The notes under the pieces: model-generated
The model's database searches: none
Seen by the model: only the letters and a program-made list of their open reading frames with translations
What the model was told of the DNA's origin: nothing
Shown here: in pieces, positions 22,165-40,569 of the stretch
Numbering within the stretch: position 1 is the stretch's first letter
Layout of the letters: each line of letters opens with the position of its first letter
NCBI GenBank assembly: GCA_010356995.1
Contig: ML996704.1
Location: 1-64,000, forward strand
Source: Trichodelitschia bisporula
Lineage: Eukaryota > Ascomycota > Dothideomycetes > Phaeotrichales > Phaeotrichaceae
Length of the DNA: 64,000 nucleotides
Reading direction: 5' to 3'
Program-made: the position numbers and the translations under genes

Positions 22165-25100
22165 TGAGGAGACGGAAGTGGTGATGAGAGGGAGAATTAA
22201 TGGGGAGATGGAGATGATTATAAGATGCAGATATGGTGAGACAGATGATTATGAGATGGAGAATGGTGAAGAGCGGATATGATGATCAGACCGAGAAATG
22301 GCGAGGAGACGGAGAACGACAACGACGCTGTAATCATGGCGCTACAAGCCCGGCGCAAGTCACGACGGCGGTCTTTTGCAACATTCGAGGCGTTTTACAT
22401 TTCGACGGCACGATGCTATTTCACGTAGTCACGACGACACCCTCTTTTTTCCCTTCGCAACGATACCATGATGCGTCACCAAAAAAAGGAGCGATGTATG
22501 GCCGTCACCGCATTTGTTTTTATACCTGGGTTTTTCCTTTTCCTCTCATAATATGTTCTGGCATCTTGTCTGTGTTGTATTTCTAATGTTTTATGTACCA
22601 ACAGTCACGGCAGCTGCCCATCTCCCCGAGATGCGGCCAAATGTATATTAGTGCGTGTGCGCACCTCGCGACAAGAAGAGACGGAGTTTATTTCCGGTGC
22701 GGAAATGGGGAGACACTTCGAGCACGGAACCCGGCTGTTGCGCCGGTGATTATGTCCATATGTACTCATATTAACTCGTGGGGAGAATAGACTGGCAGTT
22801 GGCAGCATCAGCATTCCGCGAAAGGAGCATCATTTGAAGAGCGATCTCGCAAGGCGGGAACGTGGCCTCCACGTTCTTACATACCCCGGTTTCCGGCCGG
22901 CCCGCGCGTTTCATGGCAGCACTGCCTGCGTAACCCGGTTGCGAGGGCTAGGGCGGCTGGGCCGCTGTGCGACGAGATCGGGTTGCGATCACTTTGTGCG
23001 AGGATCGCTTGATCTTTACGAGGTGTGCTCGGTTCCTCAGTGAAGATAACGCTGAGTGTGAGGATTGTGGAACCCCCACCCCACGGTCCTCTCCCTTTGG
23101 CAAGCGGGTTTCCGCAGCGTTTCCCGCCCACGTCAAGTCTCCAGCGGCTGGGAAAAGAAATAGCAGCGGCACACGCGGTAGGGCAGTCTTCGCTAAGCAT
23201 CTTGGCTGGCCTCATTTCGCGAATGTGTTCTGTGGCCCTTCTATGCTAATTTCAACGCGATGCGGATCATGGATAGGCACTCCTGCCGGAGCTGCTAGGG
23301 CGGCTTATTTTGTCAAACCCGCCGCGGCTCGTAGGGCTCCTGAGCCGCATGCTCGTGTTCATGGGCCGCGCTTGGAGCGTGCAGCGTTTGGCGCGGCTCC
23401 GCTGATGTAGAGACAAGGAGCATTGCTAGACAAGAAGGAACAAGGAACATGATGTAATGTGCGCATGGTGGGAGGAAAGAACATATGAGGTACTTGGCAT
23501 TAACAGTGTATTTAGTCTCGAGAATCTCTTCCCCTCTCCTCTTCCTCGTCTTCTATCTAACTCTCAACTTTACACCGTAGCCATTGCACGCGTCAAGCCT
23601 ATGCTCCATTACCTGCGGATCGCAAACCCGAGGTAGCAGAGTAAGTGTCCACGAGGAGCAGTGCACGCAGCCTTTCACTCCAAGACTCCTCCTGCAGATG
23701 GCGCAGTCTGATATAGAGGGGCGCCGCGCGGTCATTCCACCAACGACCACCAGCGGAACAACCCGGCCGCCTCGTCGCAAGGCTAAATTGCCCGAAGCCA
23801 GACACGGCCCGCGGACCAATGGTGTGCGCCGGGCGTCAGCCGCGGGCTGGGTCCCGCCCATTCGCCGGCCGCGCGAGTGTGGGAGGTCGGCGGTGATGGG
23901 GGGTGCCATGGGAGCTTAAAGCGACGTCGTGCCTTCGGCGGTGGCTAGCCATCGACATTGACAACGCACACCCACGAGCGATGCTGCACTTGCTGAGGGG
24001 AGGGTGCTTTGGTAAGAAGGGAATGGGATGTTGGGACTCCGATTAAGATTAACTGCACGCACGCCCCCCGGCTTGCAGCAATGGTCTTCCGCAAGGCCGG
24101 CGGTGCATATATGCATATGCACGCAGGCCGCGCCACGCGGGTAGAAAGGGGCTGCGGAGTCTGCGTCTGCGAGCGCGAGTCTGCGTGCGAATCGGCGAGG
24201 GAGCCAGTACGAGAGCCGCTGCAGCTGCTCCAATATTCTACCCGTCATCGTGCATACTAGGCAATATTGCGCGCGTCTACCTCGGGGTGGGTGCGAATGT
24301 CACCAGCGTGGGTAGGGACGCGCGAGGAGCTGCTCTGAGCCCCAGCCGATCGCCACCTGCCGCGCCGGCGGCGGGTATTTGATTTTCTTCCGCTGCGCAT
24401 CCCACCCGCGGGCTGGATATCGAAGCCGCCGCCGCCGGCCCGGCCGTGACACACGGGTTGTGGGAGCGGGATTCCGGGGCTGTGGACGCCGGGGAGGGGA
24501 GGAGTGGGGTGAGGCATTGGAGGGCGATGATTACAATTAAACATGCACGTTGTGGTGAGCTAGTGGAGTGGGCTGGATGGGGAAGGCGGGTGGTGGAGTT
24601 TGTGGCAAGCGTTTTCCACGTGGCGGAGGATGGGCGTGGTCCCCATGGGGGCCGGAGGGTGGGCCGTTGGGGACGGGGGTTTCTGTCTGGGCGTGACGGG
24701 AGCCGCGAGGAGAGGACCACAGCAACAACAACAACGCAACACAACACAAGTATCATACGATACAACGACTCCGCGACGACCTCGCGATCCACAATGCGTT
24801 CCGTTTCCAGTGATTATCACATGAGCCGAAACTCAAAGTCCCCCCGTCCCTCAACACCTAAGCCGCCGCTAACATGCCTTCCAAGCACCCTTCCATGCAG
24901 GTACACATGCACGCCGCCTGCACGACGTGCCCACGACGCGGCACGAACGGCCTGCGCGCAGCGCTGCGCAGCGGAGAAAACCTGCCGAACTGTGCGAGAC
25001 GCGGTCATGCACATGCAGCTCCCGCCGTCGCGCGTTAGGCCCGCGTAAGTGTAATTTGCCTGCCGCGCACTGGGTTCGGCACGCGAGCACGATGGGCCCC

Positions 25101-26757
25101 TTTGTTCGGTTGTGTTGTACGTTTTTTTGAGAGCGGGTGGCTTGGCGTTCTCCCGATCAACTTCTGTGCTTCTTCTGGGACGAATACGGCACTCGACGCG
25201 GGATGTATGCGTCTGGTCTCCTTCTCGTCCCTCTCACTCATCGCGCTGCCGTTTCGCCCTACACAGGGCGTAGTACCTACCTGCGTACCTGCGAACCTGC
25301 GGCTCAGCTGAGCTCCCCAGTCCGTTCAAACCTTCCGCCTCGGTTCTATGCAGGCGCGACTCGTGCTCCTCTCCCCACGATCAAGGCGTGCGCGCGCAGG
25401 ATCGAGGTTACACCCGCCTCCTCACACCTTTCCTCTCAACCTCAATGACCAGATACAGTGAGCAGGTGAAGACGAACGACGGAGATCGTCGCCCTCCTGT
25501 CGCTCTCTTACCCCTCTCATGTACTCAGTCCGAAGTGATATAAGCCCCGATCGCCGCGTGCAGTCTGTGACTAGTATGCGTCCGGACTCCAGCTGCAGCC
25601 ACCATACAGCAGCTGCAGAACGAGCCGCCGGCCCCCCCGCGCCGACGGAGCGACGCCCGCGGTCGCGGGTCGTGTGCTCCCCATGCGAGGGCCGGGGATG
25701 GGGGTGGTGGGTCATGCGTATGCGGGGGAGCTGGGATAGGGGATTGGGCCGGGCTGGGGTGGGCAGTGAGGTGCAGGCTGGGATCGCGTGAATTTGGCTT
25801 CTGTTGGGTTGGGAGTGGAGACTGCGTTGCACGGCGTTGTGGTTCGGGTTTGCAGTCCAGGTCCTCGGATGGCGGCCCAGCTGGATAGCAAGGGGTTGGG
25901 GGGCTACTTAGGTCGCTGCTCCGCTAGGATTTCCTCTCGTTCCATCGCGGACACTCCGACGGCATTGGTCTCGGACAGCTGTCACAAGTCACGCTGCTCA
26001 AACGTTCCGAAGCTTCATTGACCTCCGTAAACTACTGTAGCGCCCCAGCACTAAACGGGCCACCATAATCCGTACAAACATCCTCGCATCCAGCATTTCG
26101 CTGATCATCCTCCCCCCCGTTATCCAAAAGCTGAAGCAATTACATTCAAGAAAGCGGGCCCACAGTTGCCATTAAACACATACAAATGGTGATGTGGCCG
26201 TGATATCGTGTCATGCACGTTTTGCAGCGCCAAACAGTCGCTGCTGGGGAAAAATAGTTGCGAACATTCTAATGTAGGTGTATAGCCTGATTTCGTGCGA
26301 GACGTGTCAGGCAAAACTCGTGAATCATTTCGTTGGATGAAACATGTCTGAAAAAGCAATGCGGTCGTTAGAAATGAAATGGCCATGCGGCATCGTAAAG
26401 TTTGGCAGAGAAGGATAAGAGAAAAGACAGTATTTTGGTGACCGGGTGTGGTCGAGTGCGGTGAGTTCGTTTCAGCGAGTGTGGTGGTGAGTCGTTTCAG
26501 CGAGTGTGGGTCGTTAGTCGACAAATGGTAATTCGTAGATTTAGAGAGAGGCTGAGAGAGCGTGGGAAGCGTAATCTTCAGGGTTGATTGAAAGAGGATC
26601 CAGAGTGGGATGAAACGGCGTGGGATGGTCGCGAGGAGAGAGAGAGCAGGGGGGGGATCGAGAGGTCGTAAGGTAGTGAAATCGCCGGATCGCCCCAAGG
26701 ATGAAGGGATGACCGGATCGACAAGAGATCTGAACAGGGAAGATGGCACAACAGCCA
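22165..26757. other. 4.6-kb gene-poor region
   Basis: No gene is supported here. The first 160 bp are purine-rich with irregular repeats around GATGGAGATG and GATGAGA. A dispersed repeat copy lies at 23411-23530. A CCACGTGG box is at 24616-24623. Open frames here are short or GC-driven and show no family features. Confidence 0.5.
23411..23530. repeat. Dispersed repeat, copy 1
   Basis: This aligns with 59974-60086 in the same orientation. The core is a 26-bp identical block (23442-23467 and 59999-60024), followed by a diverged but alignable stretch containing 'ggagga', 'tacttggcat' and 'tctctt'. It is followed by a C/T-rich tract in both places. It could be a short non-autonomous element or part of a larger degraded repeat; I see no terminal inverted repeats or coding capacity. 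Confidence 0.7.
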
Positions 26758-28916
26758 TCACATTCGCGTCGCGACAACAGCAAGGGCAATCTGGACACGG
26801 TCAGAACAGCACGCACGTCGATCAGGGTCAGTACTCACCACAGCGCCGATGATCAACAGCCCGACCACGGACAATATTCGATTGGCGTTCCGCCACCATC
26901 GCGCCTTCTGGAAGCGCTTCTCGTTCGCAAGGCTGACCTCCGAAACGGCGTTGTGCGCGTACACCTGGCCATGCGCTTCGCCAATCTCCGTGGTACTGTG
27001 GGTCATATCGGGCGAAAGAAACTCGGCGGGTCGCGCGGGGAGAGGCAGGAGGGCACCGAGCATCCACACTGAACTGTCAGCAGCCGAAGACAACAAGATT
27101 AGTGCAGCAACTCACTTAAAGGACAAAGGAATCCGAGGCAAAAGAGCACAACCTGTCTGTTCGTCCGGCCCATCAGCCCGCCAATAAAGGGCTCGTCCAA
27201 CGACGGCGCGCGCCACGGTGTGTACATGGCAGTCGTGCGCCGGTCGCGGTGCAGTTGGGGCGCGTATATCGACGGCGCCGTTGCAGAGCGCTGCCGCTGC
27301 GGCGGCGTCGCGTCCGTCTGCATCGCAGTGTCTACCGTCTCTGCGGTCTCCGCGGTTCCTGTAGTCTCGCTAGTCTCAGGCCGGGGAGCATTCTGGCGCG
27401 GCCGGTTGCGTGGTACGAATATAGTTTGCGGAAAGGTGTCGCTCGTGGGGCTGCTTGTCGTCCCGCTCGTCGCCGTGTCTATTCGTCCGAGAGAAACATC
27501 AACCGAGGATGACGATGTCAGCACTGGCACAGGTTCGCCGTTGGCGTAGTATTGTCTGTTCGTCAGTGCGGGTCGACAGGAAGTGGAGACAGTGACGTAC
27601 CGTGCCCAACACAACTCCCCTCCAAAGCTCATCTGCGACGCATGCGACTGCGCACTGTCCGCCGACCCCGGGCGCGACTCGCGTGCCTGCGCGAACCGAA
27701 ACGAGCGCTGCGCCTTCAGCGTCGGAGACTGCAATTCGCCAAGCGTGTCATCCCCCTCCTCGGAGTCGCGGCCGCGGGCAAACAGCGGCGCCGGAATCGA
27801 GACCTCGCTCGGCGGGCCCGTTAACACGCCACTGCCCACCGAAAACGTGGCCTCTTCGCTCGGCGACGGCAGCACACCCACGCCATCGCTGCCGATCGTC
27901 CGCCGGCGGCGACCCCACGAGTTTCGCGAGTCTAGCGACTGCGAGTTGCGGTCCGACTCGGATGCGATTGTCGACAGGCGCGAGCTCCATTGTTGCACGC
28001 GGAAGGGCACGTCGGTCATTCGCGGGGCGGTGGCCGTCGATGGCCGCGAGACCTCGGCCCACGAGCCGCTCGCGGACGGCGGCCGGACAATGGGATACTG
28101 GAGCCTGCTATCGGGACGCGGGGCGGGTTGGGACGACGAGCGCGGGCGGTCGGCCGCAGATGTGTACGATGCGTCCGAGTAGGCGAGCGACTCGAACGAC
28201 TCTTTCAGCGCCGGGACGCGGCCAGTGCCACTGCTTCGACGGCGGCCAGATCCAAAACCTCTCACCGACGGAGTCGTCGGCGGAGGCGACGATGACGGAA
28301 AGATAACGTAGTTGGCCGAGCGCTTTTTGCTGGTAATGGTCTCTGTCGAGGTCGACGAAGAGAGGGACACTTGCGACTGTTTCGTGGCCAGGGGGGGCTC
28401 ATTGGAGGGAGTCACTGCGCGGATAGTCGGGCGGCTGGGTGCAGCTGCCTTTTCCTCTAATGAATCCCCCTTCGACTCTAATGATGGATCCTCGGGTAGC
28501 GGGGGTAGCGAGGCTCGTGCGCGCTCATCTCCATCATCGGCAAACTGGTCCAGGTAGGGCGAGGTACTGCCAATAAGGGTGCTATCGTCGGAGAGTGCGC
28601 TCGCCGCCGACGCGCGGTGCCTGTGCGAAGCCAGCGGTTCGGGCACCAGCGTCTTGCGGTCGACGGTCTTCGGCGGCGGATTGGCGGGAGAGTTTTCATC
28701 TGAAACGGGACGGCCCCGGTCCGCATAAGGAGTTAAAATTTGCGACGGGTGCGATGGAAACGGCGACTTCGAATAGGCTCCCGGATCGGCAACGATGCGG
28801 ATAGTCGGCGTGCTCGCATTTTTTTCTGAGTCGGAGCGCTGATGCAGCACATTTCGCTTGGGCGAGGCGGGGGAGCGTCTTGGGGATCGCGAAGGGGAGC
28901 GCGAAGCCGTGGACAT
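26758..28916 (-). CDS. Serine-rich protein with C-terminal membrane segments
   Basis: The product has 672 residues from exons 28916-27601, 27555-27116, 27068-26839 and 26790-26758 (introns 45, 47 and 48 nt). About 560 residues are disordered, rich in Ser, Pro and Arg (N-terminus SRSPSRSPRRSPASPKR). The C-terminus is ordered: a hydrophobic hairpin (VVLFCLGFLCPLMWMLGALLPLP, about 570-595), a basic-aromatic linker (FQKARWWRNANRILSVVG) and a final helix (LLIIGAVIALAVVATR). This C-terminal layout is conserved in Pezizomycotina proteins annotated only as serine-rich. No enzymatic function is known to me. The 45-nt intron has no in-frame stop, so retention would add 15 residues. A membrane-anchored scaffold is inferred. 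Confidence 0.82.
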
Positions 28917-31057
28917 TTTGAAAATTACTGTGCGGGGTTCGCAGGTCGATCAAACATTAAACAAAAAGAACAAAAGGCCAAGCCGTGTCAAAAGAGCGAC
29001 GAGAAGATGAACATGCCAAAAGAGCGACTGCCACGAGGGCGAGCGAGAGACTGCACCCTGAGAGTATGAATGTTGAACAGAGTTGAAGAAAGAATTGCAA
29101 GTCCAAAGAGCGCGCCGGCTTTCTCTTCAGAGGAGCTCAGGAGACTCTGGCGGTCAACGAGTGGTCGAGCGCAGACGTGACTATGCAAGCCAATGCATGC
29201 AGGAGTGTCAACTAGCACAACCAACGGCCCCGCCCGTAGCCCTACCGCCAGGCACACAAGTGGTCGTGCGCGGAAATTGGATCTGGAGTGCGTTGGCCTT
29301 CCTGACGATCAATCAAGGCCAACGATGAATAAAGAGTCGGCAAAGACGGACGACAGCGGGAAAGAATCGACAATCGACAAGCGCGGGGAGCGGAGGCGGC
29401 TCGAGATCGAGTTAAGATAAGGAGGCGAACGATGACCGCGCTCGAGAACGCCCTAGTCTTTTTCGCGATGCGCTCGTGGACGCGTTCGTGGGGGCGCGGC
29501 TGTATGAATTGGCCAATCAACGCGCGCCAACTCGCAGCTCTTAAATGAATTTTGAGCACGAGCTGTCGAATCAGCGTCAACTTCCGGATGTGGGGATGCG
29601 CGCGCTGTGGTGAGAACTCAAGGTCCGAGAACCGCCGGTCGATCGTGGGAAGAGCCGCGCAGGAGCTGTGAAACCGTCAGCCATCATATCTGCTTTTAGC
29701 TCGCATGCAGGAGCAGAATGCAGATGCAACATGTTGGCGGGGAGACAAATTCCACTTCAAGCCTTCAAAGGAGGATTATTGAGCCAATACGGATGTTTAT
29801 CGCTTGGGGAATGTCAACAAAGGGCGGAGCAAGACAGGGCGAAGGAGCAAGTGGACCCCAGGATGGACAGGACGGATGCAAGACATTCGACAAAGGAGCA
29901 GCCTAAGACAGCAGGCACGTCACGGCATGAAGAGAAAGGGATCGTACTGGAAGCGTAATGAGGTTGACCGAGATGTTGACTGCTTGTACCGGTACACTTG
30001 CGATGCTCGGGGTGCCGATATCCCGTGATCGTGATGATGTAGTTGATGCCTCAGGCAGAAACGGTTCGAGAAAGCGAGTCGAGAAACAAACGGCGAGAAC
30101 AGACGAAGGAAGCCCCGTTTAGAATAGAGAACCAGAATCACTGAATTCCCCTGAGAGCTTCTTCGTCTACGCCATGTCTCTTCTTATAACTCCGATCCAT
30201 CCCAGCGCGAATCGATCGCTCATCAAGGAACCTCGTTCACGAGTCCTCCACTGGCTCAAGCCGATCCGTCCTGAAACTCTCAGGGAGCCGCCAACGCCTG
30301 GCCTGCTCGGCCGACCACCCAAGGCCTGGCGATGCGTCGCCTTTGAATAGTTTGTGCATGCACCGGCCCTGAGCCTGAAGAATTTGATCATCCTGTGTTG
30401 ACAATGTCCGGTGTTGGCCCTGTGCAATATTGACCTACAATGCGGAGGCACCGCGCGGTGAAGTTCGAAGCTGGTTTGGCCACACAAGAAAGCCACGTAT
30501 TGTCGATTGCAGCATGCAGTCTACATGCAGCCAAAGACAGGCCTCGGCCTCCAGCGATGCGCTCAATATATGTCCCTCAATGTCACACTAGCTTGGGCGG
30601 GCTATATCGCATGAGCGAGAGATGCCACTGATCGGATGCGGACATGCTGCTCATAACAAAGGTATTTTTGTGCTCGTGCTGTGGATGAGATGCGTTCTTC
30701 AGTCGTCATGCTGCAATGCCGTCGATATTGACGGCAACCAGCTGAGTTCCGTCTGGCGTTTGCCGTCTGCAGGTCGTCATCCCACCGCCGTCGTAATGGT
30801 CTGAAAGCCGTCGCGCTGGAAGAGGCAGTTAACAACCAACTTTGATGAAGTGCAGTGAGTGGTGACAAAGGATACACGTGACCGCTTGGCACCCCGAGCT
30901 CGCCTCCACCGCTCCCCGACCAGCAGGCAGCGCCGTCCGTCTACTCCTTATCCCGAGACCGCATCCACCCTCACCACGTTGCCTGTTAGCCTATCGCCCA
31001 AAAACCACTTCCACACCCCAGACTCTACCGTAAAACCCCCGCGTTCAGGTCGCCGCC
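28917..31057. other. Intergenic region, no gene supported
   Basis: This 2.1-kb gap lies between divergent genes. It has no convincing open frame. A CACGTG box (30885-30890) lies about 168 bp before the Rab11 start, and the last 150 bp are C-rich leader on the plus strand. Confidence 0.5.
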
Positions 31058-31934
<877 letters not shown>

Positions 31935-32705
31935 GTTTGCGTGGGCTGTCGCTGTTCGGGTCGGCGTTTGACGATGTGTACTTCTTCTATTACGGCTGTC
32001 TCCCGGGCCAGCAGCTGCTTGCTTGGATGACGGGGGCGACTTGACGATAGTCGGGGCGACGGCGCATGAATATGATGCTCTTTCCTCACGTATTTCAACG
32101 ACATCTGGCTGGGATGGCTGCATGCATGCTGGTATTCTGCGGGTATGCCTAATATGCTTTGTTGATGCTTTGGCGGGAGGTCAGCTGTAGAGAGTAATGG
32201 AGTTTGATGTGCCTTCCGTTGTTCATTCTCTTTGCCAATTCGGTTGTGATGTCACGACCAATGAAACGTGAAACCCATTCTTTGTCCGATACGCCTCAAA
32301 ATCTGTAGAAATCTTTCAAAATCGTACACAAACGCACGAGGCACAAAGTCTCGCCTAATATATCTTCTCATCGGGCTAAAGATACCAATATAAAGAGAGA
32401 ACAAGAGCAGCCCGATCTGAGCATAGCAAGCCTAATAGACCTCACTGCGTAATTCCCCGCATCTCGAGTGGCAAATCCACCAAGTGGTCAGAGCTCCCGC
32501 CAAGCGGATCGCGGAGCATTCAGGTTGCCAGGCAAACAGGCATCGTCCACAAACACCACTCGATTCACGACCATCTGCTTCTACTCCACTCCTCGCCCTC
32601 AAGTCCACCTCTCCCACCTTCCCAACCCCCACTGCACCTCCACCTATCGCAACTCTTCCAAGCAAACGTTCAATAAACGCGCACCTAAATTCACTCGTAT
32701 CCCAA
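31935..32705. other. Intergenic region between YPT31 and the YAG7-like gene
   Basis: This 0.77-kb gap contains the YPT31 3' region and an AT-rich stretch (32230-32420). A C-rich, pyrimidine-rich leader follows from 32560 up to the next ATG. I see no gene. Confidence 0.5.
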
Positions 32706-34265
32706 ATGGCTTCCGACACAGCTACCCACCCGGCCCCGACAAATGAGTCGAAGTCGGCTCGCAAGAAGAAGTCCAAGGCCGAGGCTGCGGGCGCGGGCAA
32801 CGCAAACGGCGGGGGCTATGCGGGTTCTGACGCCGGCGGTACGAAGCCAGATGGGTCTGAAGGCTCCGAGCACCCGATGATCCGCGAGTTGCAGAAGTGA
32901 GTTGGCCGTTGGGGGCCCGGGCAAGCTGACAGTCGTAGGAATATCCGCAACGTCAACAAGAAACTCGTGAGCATCGTCTTTGTGACGCGTTTGCACCCTA
33001 CTAACGCACCCAGAATCTCATGCAGAAAGTTGACAAGATCATCGAAGAAAACCCAGACCAGTCACTCGACGAGCTGGTCGCCGCGCGCAAGATAAACGCC
33101 GACCAAAAGGCTCAGGCCCAGAAGAAGCCTGGCCTTCAGGCTCAGCTGGCGCAGTTTGAGGAACAGCTTGCGCAGTTCAAGAAGTTCGAGGCCGACTTCC
33201 AAGCCCAGGCGACCAAGGACAAGGAGGAGCTGGTCGCTCGACACGCCGAGGAGCTGGCAAAGGTGCGCAAGTCGGCCAAGGCCGAGGCACTCGAAAATGC
33301 TGTAAAATTGTTCAAGGACCGCATGCTGGTGTTCTCGCGCTTCCTATCTGCAGCGGCGCGTCGGCGTGGCAACGAAGAGGAGGACCTCAGCGATGAAGGG
33401 AAAGCCTTCGAGGGTGTCCTGCTGCTGGTGTATGCTGGCGACCACACGGCCGTTGCCGCGGCCCACAAGCTCATCGACGGCGTGGACGAGCTGGTGCCGG
33501 CTATCGACGGCGTGCCAACCACAGTGCCGTGTAAGTGTGATTTCCGTATCGCAGTGTTGTCAGAGCGTAGCTGAGATTGCAGACCACCGCGTTAGGGAGC
33601 TAGCGCTACTCGAGACTCCACTTCCTGAGGAAGTCGCTGAAGCTGCACCCTCCCAGCCGGCGCCCCTGGAGTCGAGCGTCGATCCAACGATCGCTGCTGC
33701 CGGTCTGCACGAACTTGACACTCCTCAGGCGAACGAAACAGACGAAGTGGTCTTGGAGGCTCCTGCCCCGCCAAACGCTAGCGTGTCCACTGCCGGCAAC
33801 CAGGTCGCCGAGGACTTGCTCGAGAAGAAACCCGAGGACAGTCTGGCGGAGAGCTACGAATTCGTCCATCCCGTAGTTGAAACTCCGGCTGCTACCCCGG
33901 CTGCCACTCCGGCTGCCGCTCCATCATCCACCAACAGCGCTCCGGACACACAAACCCCCGGCACCCCTACGACCCCGTCATCGACCCTCGCGGCGGCGGG
34001 TACCCCGGCTCCGCCATCGGCAGTCGGCACGACGAACGGCGACGGCTTTCACGAAGTTGGCAATGGTCGGGGTCGGGGTCGTGGCAACTACATGAACGAT
34101 CGCGGTGACCGTGGTGCCTTCCGCGGTCGTGGCCGTGGCGAGGGTCGCGGTCGTGGCTTCCGTGGCGACTTTCGTGGCCGTGGCCGCGGTTTTAGAGGCG
34201 ATCGTGGACGTGGCCGTGGTGATTCGTCCGCGGGAGGCCAAGCTCCGCCAAAGCCTCCGCAGTAG
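32706..34265 (+). CDS. YAG7-like RGG-repeat protein
   Basis: The product has 472 residues from exons 32706-32896, 32939-32966, 33014-33530 and 33583-34265 (introns 42, 47 and 52 nt). A basic N-terminus (SARKKKSKAE) precedes a conserved helical domain: HPMIRELQKNIRNVNKKLNLMQKVDKIIEENP, then LDELVAARKINADQKAQAQKKPGLQAQ, then a Lys/Glu coiled coil (about 95-160). This is the domain of fungal YAG7-type proteins, with likeness to the caprin dimerisation region. An Ala/Pro/Thr-rich linker with ATPAATPAA repeats leads to a C-terminal RGG domain (about 405-462, many RGRG and FRG units) that should bind RNA. It is probably cytoplasmic and ribosome- or mRNP-associated; this is inferred. Confidence 0.85.
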
Positions 34266-35911
34266 AGGCATGTGTGGATCTTGAGATTCGAGTACCGAGG
34301 TGATTAGCGTTGAACGGGGATTGTCAATATTGAGGAGCGCGGGAGGCTGGAAAAGTGGATCTGTGATGACATACTAATGTACAGGCTCGGTCTTCTCTGT
34401 GTGTACTCCAAGCATTTGACTCTTCATTCGGCATCTTTCGCTTCTATGCCCTGTACCGTGTCTGCTCTACCTGGGTCTATCTGCGTCTGTCTTTTGCTGC
34501 ATTGTTATCATTGCCCTTTTTATCGTCGCCATTGTTTATCATCGCCATTTCATCTGCTATCTGTTATCTGTCATCACCCAGCCGGCGCTGTCTGAGATTC
34601 CCCTTCTTTTGGTCTGGCCTTTTGGGCAGGGCTGGTGTTCTTGGTCATTGGTCGTGTTCTGCTTGTTTTCTGTTTCGGGTGCAGGTGCTGACCCTTGCAC
34701 TCGAGCGGGTGCAAAAAGTGTTTGACTGCTCATCGAAGGCGTTTGCATAGCGCGGAACTGTGTGGAACGAATATACCTAGGTTATTGGGGTCTGTAGGAG
34801 GAACTGGTAGTTACGGGTGGGTGGGATCAGATGTGGCCGGGCAACAGGTGGAGGCGTACGTAGACAAAATCAAGTACTATTTAATGGGGTAAAGGAGAAC
34901 ACGAGGCTGGCCCAAGGCTGAGGTGCAGCTGGTGCAGTGCAGATGGACAGCGGACTGGCTGCCGAGGCCGGGTAGAGTAACCATTGCCAGTGTCAAACAC
35001 GACGAGTTCGTCTCCTCGGCTGTGCTCCGTACCACGATTGAAGTGAGATTGAGGGAATGGTCACGGTCGGCAGAAGTATCACCTCTCGATAGTAACAGAG
35101 CCGCCCCCACTTATCAGTAGACCGGGCCGATGATCTTCGAGTCGTTCGCACCAAAATGTGTGGCTGCACCCCCAGATTGTGGCGGAATAGAGTGATGCAA
35201 GCGCGGATTCAATCTGGGGGAATGCCAAGGCAAACAACGCTTGCAGTGGGGGAATCTGAGTCCTCTGAGAGAAGCACCGCGGACGACAGTGTCTGAAGAG
35301 GTGAATCGCCCATCCGAAGCAGCATTGCTGTAGCATCGCCAAATAAATTACGACATCATCGTTTTTCAGCAAGCGCTCACTCGCTCGCCATGCGAGGGTG
35401 CCTGCACTTTTGCTAGCTGCGATTGCCCCCTCTTTCTGTTCCTCTTCCGTTCCCTCACCCTCACCCTCCCCCTCTTTTTCACCCTGAGGCTCATCTTCAT
35501 CTTCAACCCCATCCTCTACCTCTATTGCGCTGCAAATCTCGACGTCTGCATCTCCGCATTTTTGCACCGTCTCCTCGTTCGCGGTTGATCTATCTCCTCG
35601 GCATATGCAGCATTTGCATCTCGCCACCAAGTTGACCTCCCACCACTCAGATCATCCTTGCAGAGTTGCTGCCTCGCTTGCTTCCCCAGCGCAGCGCCAA
35701 CCTTAGTGCCTGAGGCTCCATCCCGGTCGTGCGATCCGCTCCGCGACATCGTCCAACCTCGACCAGTTCCATCAGTCGACCTAGCCGTTCGTTTCCGCCC
35801 GCATTCTTCGTCGTTCCTCGCGCAAACTGAGAAGTCCATACGATTACCCGTTCCCTGCCCCGCGCTGCAGCTACGGCCCGCGTTCAACCCCTAGCCCCGC
35901 TTGCGCCGACG
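34266..35911. other. Intergenic region upstream of the JmjC gene
   Basis: This 1.65-kb gap has no supported gene. From about 35420 the plus strand is strongly pyrimidine-rich ('ctcaccctccccctctttttcaccc'-like composition), which suggests a long 5' leader of the demethylase gene. The minus-strand open frame at 35079-35630 is the shadow of that tract (Glu/Gly repeats). Confidence 0.45.

Positions 35912-40569
<4,658 letters not shown>

Noticed and set aside
26120-26761. 213-residue minus-strand open frame downstream of the serine-rich gene
   Set aside because: It overlaps the end of that gene in another frame and has no recognisable features.
35079-35630. Glu/Gly-rich minus-strand open frame before the demethylase
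   Set aside because: It is the reverse of a pyrimidine-rich leader; the repeats EGEGEGTEEE come from composition.
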